Assembly: GCA_964539785.1 (NCBI GenBank)
Contig: CAZIJQ010000002.1
Location: 1 to 64,000 of the forward strand
DNA length: 64,000 nt
Direction of reading: 5' to 3'
From: JABMPO01 sp964539785
GTDB taxonomy: Bacteria; Fidelibacterota; Marinisomatia; Marinisomatales; TCS56
Under the pieces are notes generated by a model. That model made no database searches. It saw nothing but the letters and a program-made list of their open reading frames with translations, and was not told the DNA's origin. The translations under genes and the position numbers were made by a program. Below, one piece after another: positions 9,805 through 17,485 of this stretch. Positions within the stretch are counted from its first letter, which is position 1. Each line of letters starts with the position of its first letter.

Positions 9805-10393
9805 GTTTTAATCCTTCTTTTGTAAATATACCTTCCGTAATCGTCCTGAAGAACAATCTGATCATGTCAGGTATTCCCATATTTTGCTGCATAAAATCTT
9901 CAGGTTGGAAAACCGAGTTTATCATCTGCACTAATAAAAAACTGAATTGCTCGATATTCAGATCAGCTTTAATTAACCCCTGCTCCTGGGCTGCTAGTAA
10001 AATACTACGAAATTGCTCCCGCCGCTCAAATCGAAAATATTCAATTTTTTGCCAGATACCGGGATAGCGCATTTTCAATTCCATAATGCGCTGGATATTG
10101 ATCCTGCTGAGAAAAGTTGCAACAAATTCACCAACTTTAATTAATTGCAAAGCCGGATTTTCTTCATCCAGCATTATCCTTTGCATATTTATAAAAAGCT
10201 CTGACATGGCGTTGGTTATACAATTGGTAATCAATTCTTCTTTTGAGGATACTTTCTGGTAGACAGTTTTCTTACTGACCCCCAGTCGACTGGCAAGTTC
10301 TTCAACGGTAAAAGATTTCACTCCATCGGTAATAATATATTGCCATCCCTCCTGGTAGAGACGTTCTTCGAATTCATTATATTTTGGTAACAT
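9797..10393 (-). CDS. TetR family transcriptional regulator
   Basis: One-component repressor of 198 residues. The N-terminal helix-turn-helix spans residues 29-53 (VEELASRLGVSKKTVYQKVSSKEEL), with the remainder an all-helical ligand-binding and dimerisation domain. It is the first gene of the pump operon. The ATG lies at the edge of a perfect inverted repeat (10392-10425), leaving no Shine-Dalgarno; the transcript may be leaderless or the start may lie further in. The context indicates autoregulation and control of the pump by a hydrophobic ligand. Confidence 0.88.
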   Translation of the reverse strand: MLPKYNEFEERLYQEGWQYIITDGVKSFTVEELASRLGVSKKTVYQKVSSKEELITNCITNAMSELFINMQRIMLDEENPALQLIKVGEFVATFLSRINIQRIMELKMRYPGIWQKIEYFRFERREQFRSILLAAQEQGLIKADLNIEQFSFLLVQMINSVFQPEDFMQQNMGIPDMIRLFFRTITEGIFTKEGLKHV

Positions 10394-10425
10394 TGGAAAC
10401 GTTTTACGTTTTTTACGTTTCCAAT
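10392..10425. promoter_or_regulatory. probable TetR operator, perfect inverted repeat
   Basis: Arms ATTGGAAACGT (10392-10402) and ACGTTTCCAAT (10415-10425) are perfect reverse complements around a 12-base T-rich spacer that itself contains another TACGT. The site sits between the divergent tetR operon and the unknown gene at 10496, touching the tetR start codon. Symmetry, length and location fit a TetR-family operator; binding is inferred. Confidence 0.7.
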
Positions 10426-10495
10426 TTAACCTTCACCTAGATTAAAAATCAAATCTTATTAAATTCATCAGATTTGAGATCATAAATTCAGCCCT

Positions 10496-11419
10496 ATGCT
10501 TTCGGATATAAAAAACGTATTAAAACCGCGCCCGCGCAAATTTCGCAACATTGCCCGCCATATCTCGCCTTTATTGCTAACCCAGGACAATAACCAGTCC
10601 ACTTTATCCGATTCCGATATTTACAATGATCTCTCTTCCAGTCGTGGTACTGAGCGCTTTCTGGGACTGTTTTCAAAACTGGGGATACAATTTGCATTAA
10701 AAAAATTCGGTGTTTTTGATGTGCTAAAGAACTCTGGATTACAACAGCCGGAAATTGTACTGGACACAAAGGACAGCTACCGTCACAAACTACAAATTAT
10801 TCATCATATTGATGATAAAACCCTGCTATCTGGCGAACTGGTTGCTCAGCGAGGAATATTTGCCCATCCGGTTCTGGCAGGTAGCAAACCGGAAAAGAAA
10901 CAATTGGATTTAATTCTGGTTGAATGGCTGCTGTTACAGCAGCCGGAAAAATCATTTTCACGGTATCGATCCCAGCTGCCGGGACAGGAACATCCCGGAC
11001 TCGGAATCGGTCAACTGGTTTACGAAACCCTGTATTGGGCCGCCCGGCGCGATGGAGCTGATGGCGTGCTGATTATTCCCAATTACCTGCACACGGGACT
11101 GTTTTACGGTCGCCAGTTTCTGTTTACTGATCCGGCTCTGGAAGGGTTAATTTATTATGTTGAGAAATACCTTTTGCGGAAATATAAACTTGATCAATTG
11201 ACCTGGGCTTGCTCAGAAGGCCAATTAATTGAAAAACGCAGTGGGGAAATTTTCAAATGGCAACCGGCGCCAATGTTGATGCCAGTATCTCCGATTCTCA
11301 AGGATTATTTCAGTTCTCCGGAATATTCTCGCCTGGTGCAGGAAAGCCGTAAAGAATATCGTTTGTTTATAAACCATGATTATCAGAAGAATTATGACCG
11401 CCACTGGAAAGCTGAATAG
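10496..11419 (+). CDS. conserved-looking protein of unknown function
   Basis: Cytoplasmic 307-residue protein with no signal peptide or membrane helix. I do not recognise its family. Visible elements: a basic N-terminus (KPRPRKFR), a Ser/Asp-rich region, and a well-structured central part with the distinctive segments RSQLPGQEHPGLG and YWAARRDGADGVLIIP. The end overlaps the thiamine pyrophosphokinase start by 26 bases, so it belongs to that operon. No clear ribosome site precedes the ATG. It is divergent from tetR and shares the operator region, so it may also respond to that regulator. Confidence 0.7.
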   Translation: MLSDIKNVLKPRPRKFRNIARHISPLLLTQDNNQSTLSDSDIYNDLSSSRGTERFLGLFSKLGIQFALKKFGVFDVLKNSGLQQPEIVLDTKDSYRHKLQIIHHIDDKTLLSGELVAQRGIFAHPVLAGSKPEKKQLDLILVEWLLLQQPEKSFSRYRSQLPGQEHPGLGIGQLVYETLYWAARRDGADGVLIIPNYLHTGLFYGRQFLFTDPALEGLIYYVEKYLLRKYKLDQLTWACSEGQLIEKRSGEIFKWQPAPMLMPVSPILKDYFSSPEYSRLVQESRKEYRLFINHDYQKNYDRHWKAE

Positions 11420-12065
11420 CAGCCGAAAACCGGACAAATTGATTATTACCAGTCCGGTAGTAATTCTGGCAAATGGTGTGTTTCCCAAACATCCCTGCCC
11501 ATTAAATATTATCCGGCAAGTCGGCACTTTGGTTTGTACCGATGGTAGCGCCGACGCAGCAATTGAGAATGGATTCAAGCCGGATATTATTATTGGTGAT
11601 CTCGATTCGATTTCCAATGCCAGCAGCAGCTATAATTGCCCGGTCATTCCAATCAATACCCAGGAAAATACTGATCTGGAAAAGTCCATCGATTGGTTAG
11701 TCGAAAATGGCATAAATGAAATTTGTCTCACCGGGATTTCCGGTGGCCGCGACGACCAATCGCTGGCAAACCTGATTATCCTGAACCATTACACCAGCCA
11801 AATCCAATTATCAGCTGTAACTGATCTATTTACTATTGACTTCTTTAGCGGATCAAGAAAATTCAAATCTTTTCCCGGACAAACAATCTCATTACTGGCT
11901 TTAGAGCCGGTTGAGAATATTACAACCACCGGTCTGGAGTTTCCACTGACCGGGGAAAAGCTAATCCCATCCGGAAAGGGAATCAGCAATCACGCCAGCG
12001 GTACTGAATTCTCAATAACAGCCAGTAATAATCTGATAGTTTTCAGGAGCCACAATAAAATCTAA
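11394..12065 (+). CDS. thiN: thiamine pyrophosphokinase
   Basis: Transfers pyrophosphate from ATP to thiamine, giving the cofactor ThDP. Family motifs in order: VVILANGVFP, VCTDGSADAAI, PDIIIGDLDSI, NTQENTDLEKSIDWL and ITGISGGRDDQSLANL (as LTGISGGRDDQ). The usual G-G-R-x-D-H has Gln instead of His. Length of about 223 fits. I chose the ATG at 11394; an in-frame ATG lies six codons earlier. The upstream gene overlaps, and the downstream symporter begins on the stop (TAATG), so the two are coupled. Thiamine salvage is the likely pathway. Confidence 0.85.
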   Translation: MTATGKLNSSRKPDKLIITSPVVILANGVFPKHPCPLNIIRQVGTLVCTDGSADAAIENGFKPDIIIGDLDSISNASSSYNCPVIPINTQENTDLEKSIDWLVENGINEICLTGISGGRDDQSLANLIILNHYTSQIQLSAVTDLFTIDFFSGSRKFKSFPGQTISLLALEPVENITTTGLEFPLTGEKLIPSGKGISNHASGTEFSITASNNLIVFRSHNKI

Positions 12066-13432
12066 TGTCGATTCACAGCGCGGATGCCTTTATTATTTTG
12101 CTGTATTTCGGGATTCTGATCGGCATTGGTTTTTATCACAGCAAGGGCAGTCGGAAAAATCAGGCTGAATATATTCTAGCTGGTAGACGACTCAGCTTAC
12201 CGGGATTTGTGGCGACTTTAGTCGCAACCTGGTATGGGGGAATTCTGGGAATAGGCGAAAACACCTATAATTATGGTGTCCAGACCTGGGTGATTTTTGG
12301 GTTACCATATTATATTTTTGCTGCCGTCTTCGCGCTGATCATTGCCGGAAAAATCAGGCAACTGGAATTCATATCAATTCCTGATCAAATTACCAGGCGG
12401 TTTGGGAAATATCCCGGTATTTTCAGCGCCGTATTCCTGCTGTTTCTCGCCAGCCCTGCTCCCTACATTCTCAGCATTGGTATTCTACTGCAATTTTTAT
12501 TTGGTTTGTCCTTTGGTTGGGCGTTATTGACAGCAACAACTATCAGTTTAGTATATATCTGGCACGGTGGCTTTGGCGCCGTGGTGCGCACCGATATACT
12601 GCAATTTATTCTGATGTTCTCCGGTTTTATCATGCTTCTGATTTTCGCCTGGATTAAGATTGGCTCGCCGGTATATCTGATGCAAAATTTGCCGGAGACT
12701 CACCTTTCTCCAACTGGTGGCCAATCGCGGCAATTTATTGCCGTGTGGTTTTTCATTGCCCTTTGGACTTTCGTTGACCCCGGATTTTACCAGCGCTGCG
12801 CGGCAGCCTCGAATTCGCGCATTGCCAGGAAAGGCATTTTAATATCGATCGCATTCTGGTTTGGTTTTGATATGCTAACTCTTTTTTGTGGTCTGTACGC
12901 TCGACTGGTAGTAGATGGCAACAATGCTTTATTTTCATTTCCGCTATTGGGTCAGCAGTTACTCCCACCATTGTTTTATGGATTATTTCTGACCGGAATC
13001 ATATCAACAATCATGTCAACAATTGATTCTTTCGGACTGATCAGCGCTGTAACATTTGGCCGGGATATCCTCTGGCGATTAAATAATCGTAATGACCCCA
13101 CCCGTCTGACTCAAATTGGATTACCGGTCATGGCGGCAATCGCGCTTTTCCTGGCCTGGAAATTTCCATCGGTAGTGGGCCTGTGGTATGTACTCGGTTC
13201 GGTAATAGTACCCGGACTGCTACTACCTTTTCTGCTTTCATTTACAAATCGTCAGTACCACTCCTATCAAATAATTATACTAATGATAATTCCTGTGCTG
13301 ACAACCTCAATCTGGTTCTGGGTAGGTTCTAATGGAAACGCTTATCCCTTGAATCTCGAGCCCTTCATCCCGGGTCTGTTGCTATCAATAATTATCAGTA
13401 TATTCATAAAGCCCAAAACGGTAACTCGATGA
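12065..13432 (+). CDS. sodium:solute symporter (SSS family)
   Basis: Inner-membrane sodium-coupled importer of 455 residues with about 13 hydrophobic helices. It carries SSS-family features: the N-terminal AEYILAGRRLSLPGF segment, then LVATWYGG in helix 2, and a long helical bundle. Translation is coupled to thiN by a TAATG overlap. Because ThiN acts on free thiamine, thiamine or a precursor is a reasonable substrate guess, but SSS proteins carry many solutes and the residues do not decide it. Confidence 0.85.
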   Translation: MSIHSADAFIILLYFGILIGIGFYHSKGSRKNQAEYILAGRRLSLPGFVATLVATWYGGILGIGENTYNYGVQTWVIFGLPYYIFAAVFALIIAGKIRQLEFISIPDQITRRFGKYPGIFSAVFLLFLASPAPYILSIGILLQFLFGLSFGWALLTATTISLVYIWHGGFGAVVRTDILQFILMFSGFIMLLIFAWIKIGSPVYLMQNLPETHLSPTGGQSRQFIAVWFFIALWTFVDPGFYQRCAAASNSRIARKGILISIAFWFGFDMLTLFCGLYARLVVDGNNALFSFPLLGQQLLPPLFYGLFLTGIISTIMSTIDSFGLISAVTFGRDILWRLNNRNDPTRLTQIGLPVMAAIALFLAWKFPSVVGLWYVLGSVIVPGLLLPFLLSFTNRQYHSYQIIILMIIPVLTTSIWFWVGSNGNAYPLNLEPFIPGLLLSIIISIFIKPKTVTR

Positions 13433-13447
13433 AGACGATAACAACCC

Positions 13448-14098
13448 ATGTATATGATGATAAAAGACAAAATGCAGGTTGGTGAAATTTCAAAACCCCG
13501 ATTTGAATTCAGAAGCTTTGGCCAAGAATTTGGTAGAGCAGCAGAACGCATGGCCCGATTATCGACTCCAGTACCAGAAAAATTAAGAGTTCGGCATTCA
13601 AATGAAATCTATATTATGTCGCGCAGCAATAATATTAATAATACGAAAATCCGTTCTGGCAAACTTGACATAAAAACCCATCTCCGGACCGTAAGCGGAT
13701 TGGAACAGTGGAACCCACTATTAAAGTGTGAATTCCCGGTTCCGGCAAACATTATCCGAGGTCAATTGTTCGACGCCTTTCAAGTTGAGCCACCGGAATT
13801 TCAGCAACCGGAATACACCCTGGATGAGTTTCTGTCCATTGTCAAGAATTACCAAGAATTACAATCTGTTATAGTCGATAAAGAACGATTTGCATATGCC
13901 ATAAATGATACAATCTGCGAAGTGGGAAATGTAATAATCAATGGAGTAAAGTTAATTACCATCAATTCCGAATCGACCGAAATAGTAGACATTCAGAAGA
14001 CCTTACGGGATGTGGGCTTGACCGAATTTGAAAATATAAACTATCTGCAGGCCATCAAACGGGTAATTGGTTGGATCGATAAACCACTGGCATCATAA
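13448..14098 (+). CDS. unknown protein, possible divergent CYTH-like domain
   Basis: 216-residue soluble protein that begins 15 bases after the symporter. I do not recognise it firmly. The pattern FEFRSFGQEFG, EIYIMSRSNNINNTKIR and DIKTHLRT followed by LEQWNPLLKCEFPVP has the alternating basic beta strands seen in CYTH/triphosphate-tunnel proteins. The next gene is a true CYTH protein. It lacks the canonical N-terminal ExExK. Several in-frame ATGs crowd the start, the first at 13448 and another at 13472; none has a strong ribosome site. Confidence 0.6.
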   Translation: MYMMIKDKMQVGEISKPRFEFRSFGQEFGRAAERMARLSTPVPEKLRVRHSNEIYIMSRSNNINNTKIRSGKLDIKTHLRTVSGLEQWNPLLKCEFPVPANIIRGQLFDAFQVEPPEFQQPEYTLDEFLSIVKNYQELQSVIVDKERFAYAINDTICEVGNVIINGVKLITINSESTEIVDIQKTLRDVGLTEFENINYLQAIKRVIGWIDKPLAS

Positions 14099-14122
14099 AA
14101 CGCAGGACAAACTGAGTTAAAC

Positions 14123-14602
14123 ATGGGAAAAGAAATCGAAAGAAAATTTTTAGTATCCGGAAAGATACCAGGCGAATTAACAGGTATTAAATTGGAGCAA
14201 GGATACTTACAACTACAAAAAGAACGCTCGGTTCGGATTCGTACCATTAAATCCGCCGATAAAATCAGCGGTTATCTGACAATCAAAGGCATCGGTGACA
14301 AAACCGGTGCCAGTCGCTACGAATTCGAAATTGAAATTCCGATCCCCGACGCCAAGCATCTACTTACTCTATGCGACCAGCCATTGATTAAGAAAACCAG
14401 ATACAATTACTCTTTTGGCGGTTTCACTTGGGAGATTGATAAATTTCATGGTGTCAATAACGGATTAATTGTGGCGGAAATAGAATTGGAATCAATCAAT
14501 CAAAAATTTGAATTACCGGACTTCATCGGTAAGGAAGTAACCGGCGAGGTAAAGTATTATAACATGATGCTGCTTAAAAATCCTTTTACAACCTGGAAAT
14601 AG
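14123..14602 (+). CDS. CYTH domain protein (triphosphate tunnel metalloenzyme)
   Basis: Small CYTH protein of 159 residues, probably an inorganic triphosphatase; class IV adenylate cyclase is the alternative. The defining ExExK motif is Glu4-x-Glu6-x-Lys8 (KEIERKFLV), followed by tunnel strands rich in Arg, Lys and Glu (SVRIRTI, YLTIKG, RYEFEIEIP, KKTRYNY, WEIDKF, VAEIELE). These line the metal-dependent triphosphate tunnel. It lies between the unknown 216-residue protein and a PiT phosphate module, which fits phosphate or polyphosphate metabolism. Confidence 0.88.
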   Translation: MGKEIERKFLVSGKIPGELTGIKLEQGYLQLQKERSVRIRTIKSADKISGYLTIKGIGDKTGASRYEFEIEIPIPDAKHLLTLCDQPLIKKTRYNYSFGGFTWEIDKFHGVNNGLIVAEIELESINQKFELPDFIGKEVTGEVKYYNMMLLKNPFTTWK

Positions 14603-14755
14603 TTAATCAGTGGATGTTAGTCATAAACACCAAATAAAGATTTTTCCTCTGTGATCGATATTAATCCTTATTTTACTCGAATTATCTGGCCTGATAATTT
14701 TGTCCTGTAAGCTAGCAAGTCCGGAAGCAACCATAATTAGTGATTAGGAATTACT

Positions 14756-15400
14756 ATGCAATTATTTAAAAAAACTAAAAAACTGGAATTAAAAATGGAT
14801 GAATTTCTGGATACTGTGAGTGAAGCAGGAATCATTTTCCAGGAAGGTATTAAACATTATTTAAATAATAAAACTGATCGATTTGAGAATCAGATAAAAA
14901 AAATTCGACAATTCGAAAATCGAGCCGATAATCTGCGGCATGCAATCGAACAGCAATTATATACCGAGACCCTGATTCCCGAATCCCGTGGTGATGTTCT
15001 GGCATTGCTGGAAACGACCGATAATGTAATCAATCAGGCCAAAGAAACGTTGTTAGAATTCTCGGTAGAAAAACCACAGGTACCCCAGATTTTTCACGAG
15101 GAGGTGCTCCATCTTACCGATCATGTAGTCCATGCGGTTGATGAGATGACCAAGGCTATCCGCGCCTTTTTCAAGGATCCCAAGGCAGTCCGCAATTATA
15201 CCCACAAGGTTTATCATTATGAAAGTGAAGCAGACCGGGCTTCCGAACACCTTAAACGTGCCATATTCAGCAGTGAGAAGCTGACGTTAGCGGAAAAAAT
15301 ACATTTACGGTATTTTGCACTTCATATCGACACTATTGCTGATCGCGCGGAAGATGTTGCTGATCGCCTGGGGATATACACTATCAAACGATCGATCTGA
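14756..15400 (+). CDS. DUF47/PhoU-like phosphate transport regulator
   Basis: 214-residue all-helical cytoplasmic protein of the DUF47 (TIGR00153) family, the usual partner of PiT transporters. Features: an N-terminal basic segment (LFKKTKKLELKM), PhoU-like helices with E-N-R-A-D-N and E-S-E-A-D-R metal-binding patterns, and HLRYFALHIDTIADRAEDVADRL at the end (as shorter pieces HIDTIADRAEDVAD). AGGA lies 7 bases before the ATG. The pit gene follows after 3 bases. Confidence 0.9.
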   Translation: MQLFKKTKKLELKMDEFLDTVSEAGIIFQEGIKHYLNNKTDRFENQIKKIRQFENRADNLRHAIEQQLYTETLIPESRGDVLALLETTDNVINQAKETLLEFSVEKPQVPQIFHEEVLHLTDHVVHAVDEMTKAIRAFFKDPKAVRNYTHKVYHYESEADRASEHLKRAIFSSEKLTLAEKIHLRYFALHIDTIADRAEDVADRLGIYTIKRSI

Positions 15401-15403
15401 CCC

Positions 15404-16444
15404 ATGCTATTGCTTTTATACCTTTCCGGCGGACTTTTTCTAGGCTGGTCGCTGGGAGCCAACGATGCTTCCAATATCTTTGGTACAGCTGTCAGTACTC
15501 GAATGGTGAAATTCCGGACAGCTGCCATCATCGCCAGCCTGTTTCTGATATTGGGGGCTGTCATATCCGGCGCTGGTACCAGCCAAACTTTGGGGGAACT
15601 GGGCTCTATCACCATGATTGCTGGGGCATTCATGGTTGCGCTGTCGGCAGCCTTTACCGTTTTATGGATGACACGTCTGGGATTGCCCGTATCAACATCG
15701 CAGGCAATTGTAGGATCCATCATTGGCTGGAATCTTTTCGCAGGAAATTCAATCGACTTTTATGCCCTCTCCCGAATTGTGTCAACCTGGATTATCAGCC
15801 CAATTCTGGCAGCAGTTTTTGCATGGTTGATTTATCTAATTGTCACCAAATTATTTTTGGTTGTCAGGATTCACCTGTTTCGGCTGGATTCTTATACCCG
15901 AATCAGTTTGATCGCAGTTGGTGCATTTGGAGCATATTCACTGGGAGCTAATAATATTGCCAACGTAGTTGGGGTATTTATCCCGGTAGTTCCCTTCACT
16001 GACATTGAATTCGCTGGGATCACGTTCAACAGTGCCCAACAATTATTCCTACTGGGCGGAATTGCGATTGCCGTTGGTATTTTCACTTACTCTAAACGAG
16101 TAATGCTGACCGTTGGCAAGGGATTGGTAAAATTAAATCCACAGACAGCATTAATTGTTGTTCTATCACAAGCCCTGGTGCTATTCCTGTTTTCTTCCCG
16201 TGGATTGGAAAGCTGGCTGGCGGCGCAGGGACTACCCACCATTCCTCTGGTACCACTTTCCAGCTCACAAGTTGTAATCGGTGCTGTGATCGGAATTGGC
16301 TTGGCTCACGGCGGAAAAGGTATTCAGTATCGCATTCTGGCGCGGATCGCTTCGGGTTGGGTCTCCACACCGGTCATAGCAGCCATAATCACATTCTTCG
16401 CGCTGTTTGTACTACAAAATGTATTCAACCTGAAAGTGTATTGA
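15404..16444 (+). CDS. pit: inorganic phosphate transporter, PiT family
   Basis: Inner-membrane phosphate permease of 346 residues. Both PiT signature repeats are present: GWSLGANDASNIFG near residue 13 and SLGANNIANVVG near residue 180, with about ten helices. The start lies 3 bases after the DUF47 stop, without its own strong ribosome site, so translation is coupled. It is the second phosphate transporter in this window; cation coupling is known for the family. No clear terminator follows; a short GGAACC hairpin at 16456-16471 has no T-run. Confidence 0.92.
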   Translation: MLLLLYLSGGLFLGWSLGANDASNIFGTAVSTRMVKFRTAAIIASLFLILGAVISGAGTSQTLGELGSITMIAGAFMVALSAAFTVLWMTRLGLPVSTSQAIVGSIIGWNLFAGNSIDFYALSRIVSTWIISPILAAVFAWLIYLIVTKLFLVVRIHLFRLDSYTRISLIAVGAFGAYSLGANNIANVVGVFIPVVPFTDIEFAGITFNSAQQLFLLGGIAIAVGIFTYSKRVMLTVGKGLVKLNPQTALIVVLSQALVLFLFSSRGLESWLAAQGLPTIPLVPLSSSQVVIGAVIGIGLAHGGKGIQYRILARIASGWVSTPVIAAIITFFALFVLQNVFNLKVY

Positions 16445-16590
16445 TTGACTCAAGTGGAACCCACTGGTTCCTCGACTGTAATCCCACCAGGATATGGTTG
16501 CAACACACCCAGACTGCAGTAAATAGATAATCAGAACTGATAGCTAGCAAGCATTACTGGGGAAGTATTTTATCGATTCAATAGCTCGGA

Positions 16591-17427
16591 TTATTGTTTA
16601 TTTTTCTCGGCCAAGGATTTAATTCCCTGTAACATTTTCTTTTCCATTACAAAAGCAATCGGCTCAATAATATGCGGTCCATAACTCAGTGAGTTTACAA
16701 AACCCGAATCATAAGCATAACGTCCACGGGTAATTAATTTAGTAGTTGTATTGTCAATTTTCAGTAAATAGAAGGTCCAAGTCAGATTTGCTGTATTCTC
16801 ATTCCCTGCTGGTTGAGCCGAACCAACCAGATTATCACCATGTAACACAAACCAGTAGTACCGGCGAATGGAACGAACTGTCAATGGTGGTGCCTGAGGA
16901 TGGAGATAAATTTTATCGGTTGGCCGCATGAATTGTAATTCGTTGATCACCCGGTCAACATTAGTAATGTCGCAACCCAATAGATTCTCCAAACCCTCAT
17001 AGGAATAGAATCCGCCACGATTCTGACCTATCTGGACGATCCAGGGCCAAACGGCAGATTGAGGAGCGTTAATGGTGATTGCGTGGGTATAACTCCAAAC
17101 CGACTCGGCTATCAATTCATCACCAGGAAGATAACGTTTAATTTCCTCCGGACTGGCACCCCAACCGGTACGCCAAGCGCGCAGCCAGGGAGCAGCGATA
17201 TTAAATATTATTGATCCTGCACCGGAAACATTTTCCCAAACTACAGGGGCTGCGCCACAGGAATAATTATTATCTACGTCAGTTTCAGTATGATGTATTA
17301 TATCTGTAATATTGCCATATTGTATGTCGCTTTGATAACCTGCGGAAACCAGCCAGGGGCTTAAGATTCCGGCATATAGGCCGGTTATTGCTAAGGTAAT
17401 AACTAATGCTACGGTAACTTTTTTCAT
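16591..17427 (-). CDS. SRPBCC-family protein with N-terminal membrane anchor
   Basis: About 278 residues: an N-terminal hydrophobic helix (VTVALVITLAITGLYAGIL) followed by an SRPBCC/START-like hydrophobic-ligand fold. The segment ITINAPQSAVWPWIVQIGQ and the following GGFYSYEGLENLLGCDI are characteristic. ATG at 17427 follows AGGATCTGAAAAT; an upstream in-frame start at 17463 is less likely. No enzymatic role can be assigned; such proteins bind lipids or aromatic compounds. It lies 58 bases after the M16 peptidase gene and may be co-transcribed. Confidence 0.75.
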   Translation of the reverse strand: MKKVTVALVITLAITGLYAGILSPWLVSAGYQSDIQYGNITDIIHHTETDVDNNYSCGAAPVVWENVSGAGSIIFNIAAPWLRAWRTGWGASPEEIKRYLPGDELIAESVWSYTHAITINAPQSAVWPWIVQIGQNRGGFYSYEGLENLLGCDITNVDRVINELQFMRPTDKIYLHPQAPPLTVRSIRRYYWFVLHGDNLVGSAQPAGNENTANLTWTFYLLKIDNTTTKLITRGRYAYDSGFVNSLSYGPHIIEPIAFVMEKKMLQGIKSLAEKNKQ

Positions 17428-17485
17428 ATTTTCAGATCCTGTAAGAAATTTTGCTTTGAACAAGTAGTCGGTGATTTACTCAGCC

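Noticed and set aside
16456..16471. Hairpin GGAACC / GGTTCC after pit as a terminator
   Set aside because: Only a 6-bp stem and no following T-run on the plus strand.
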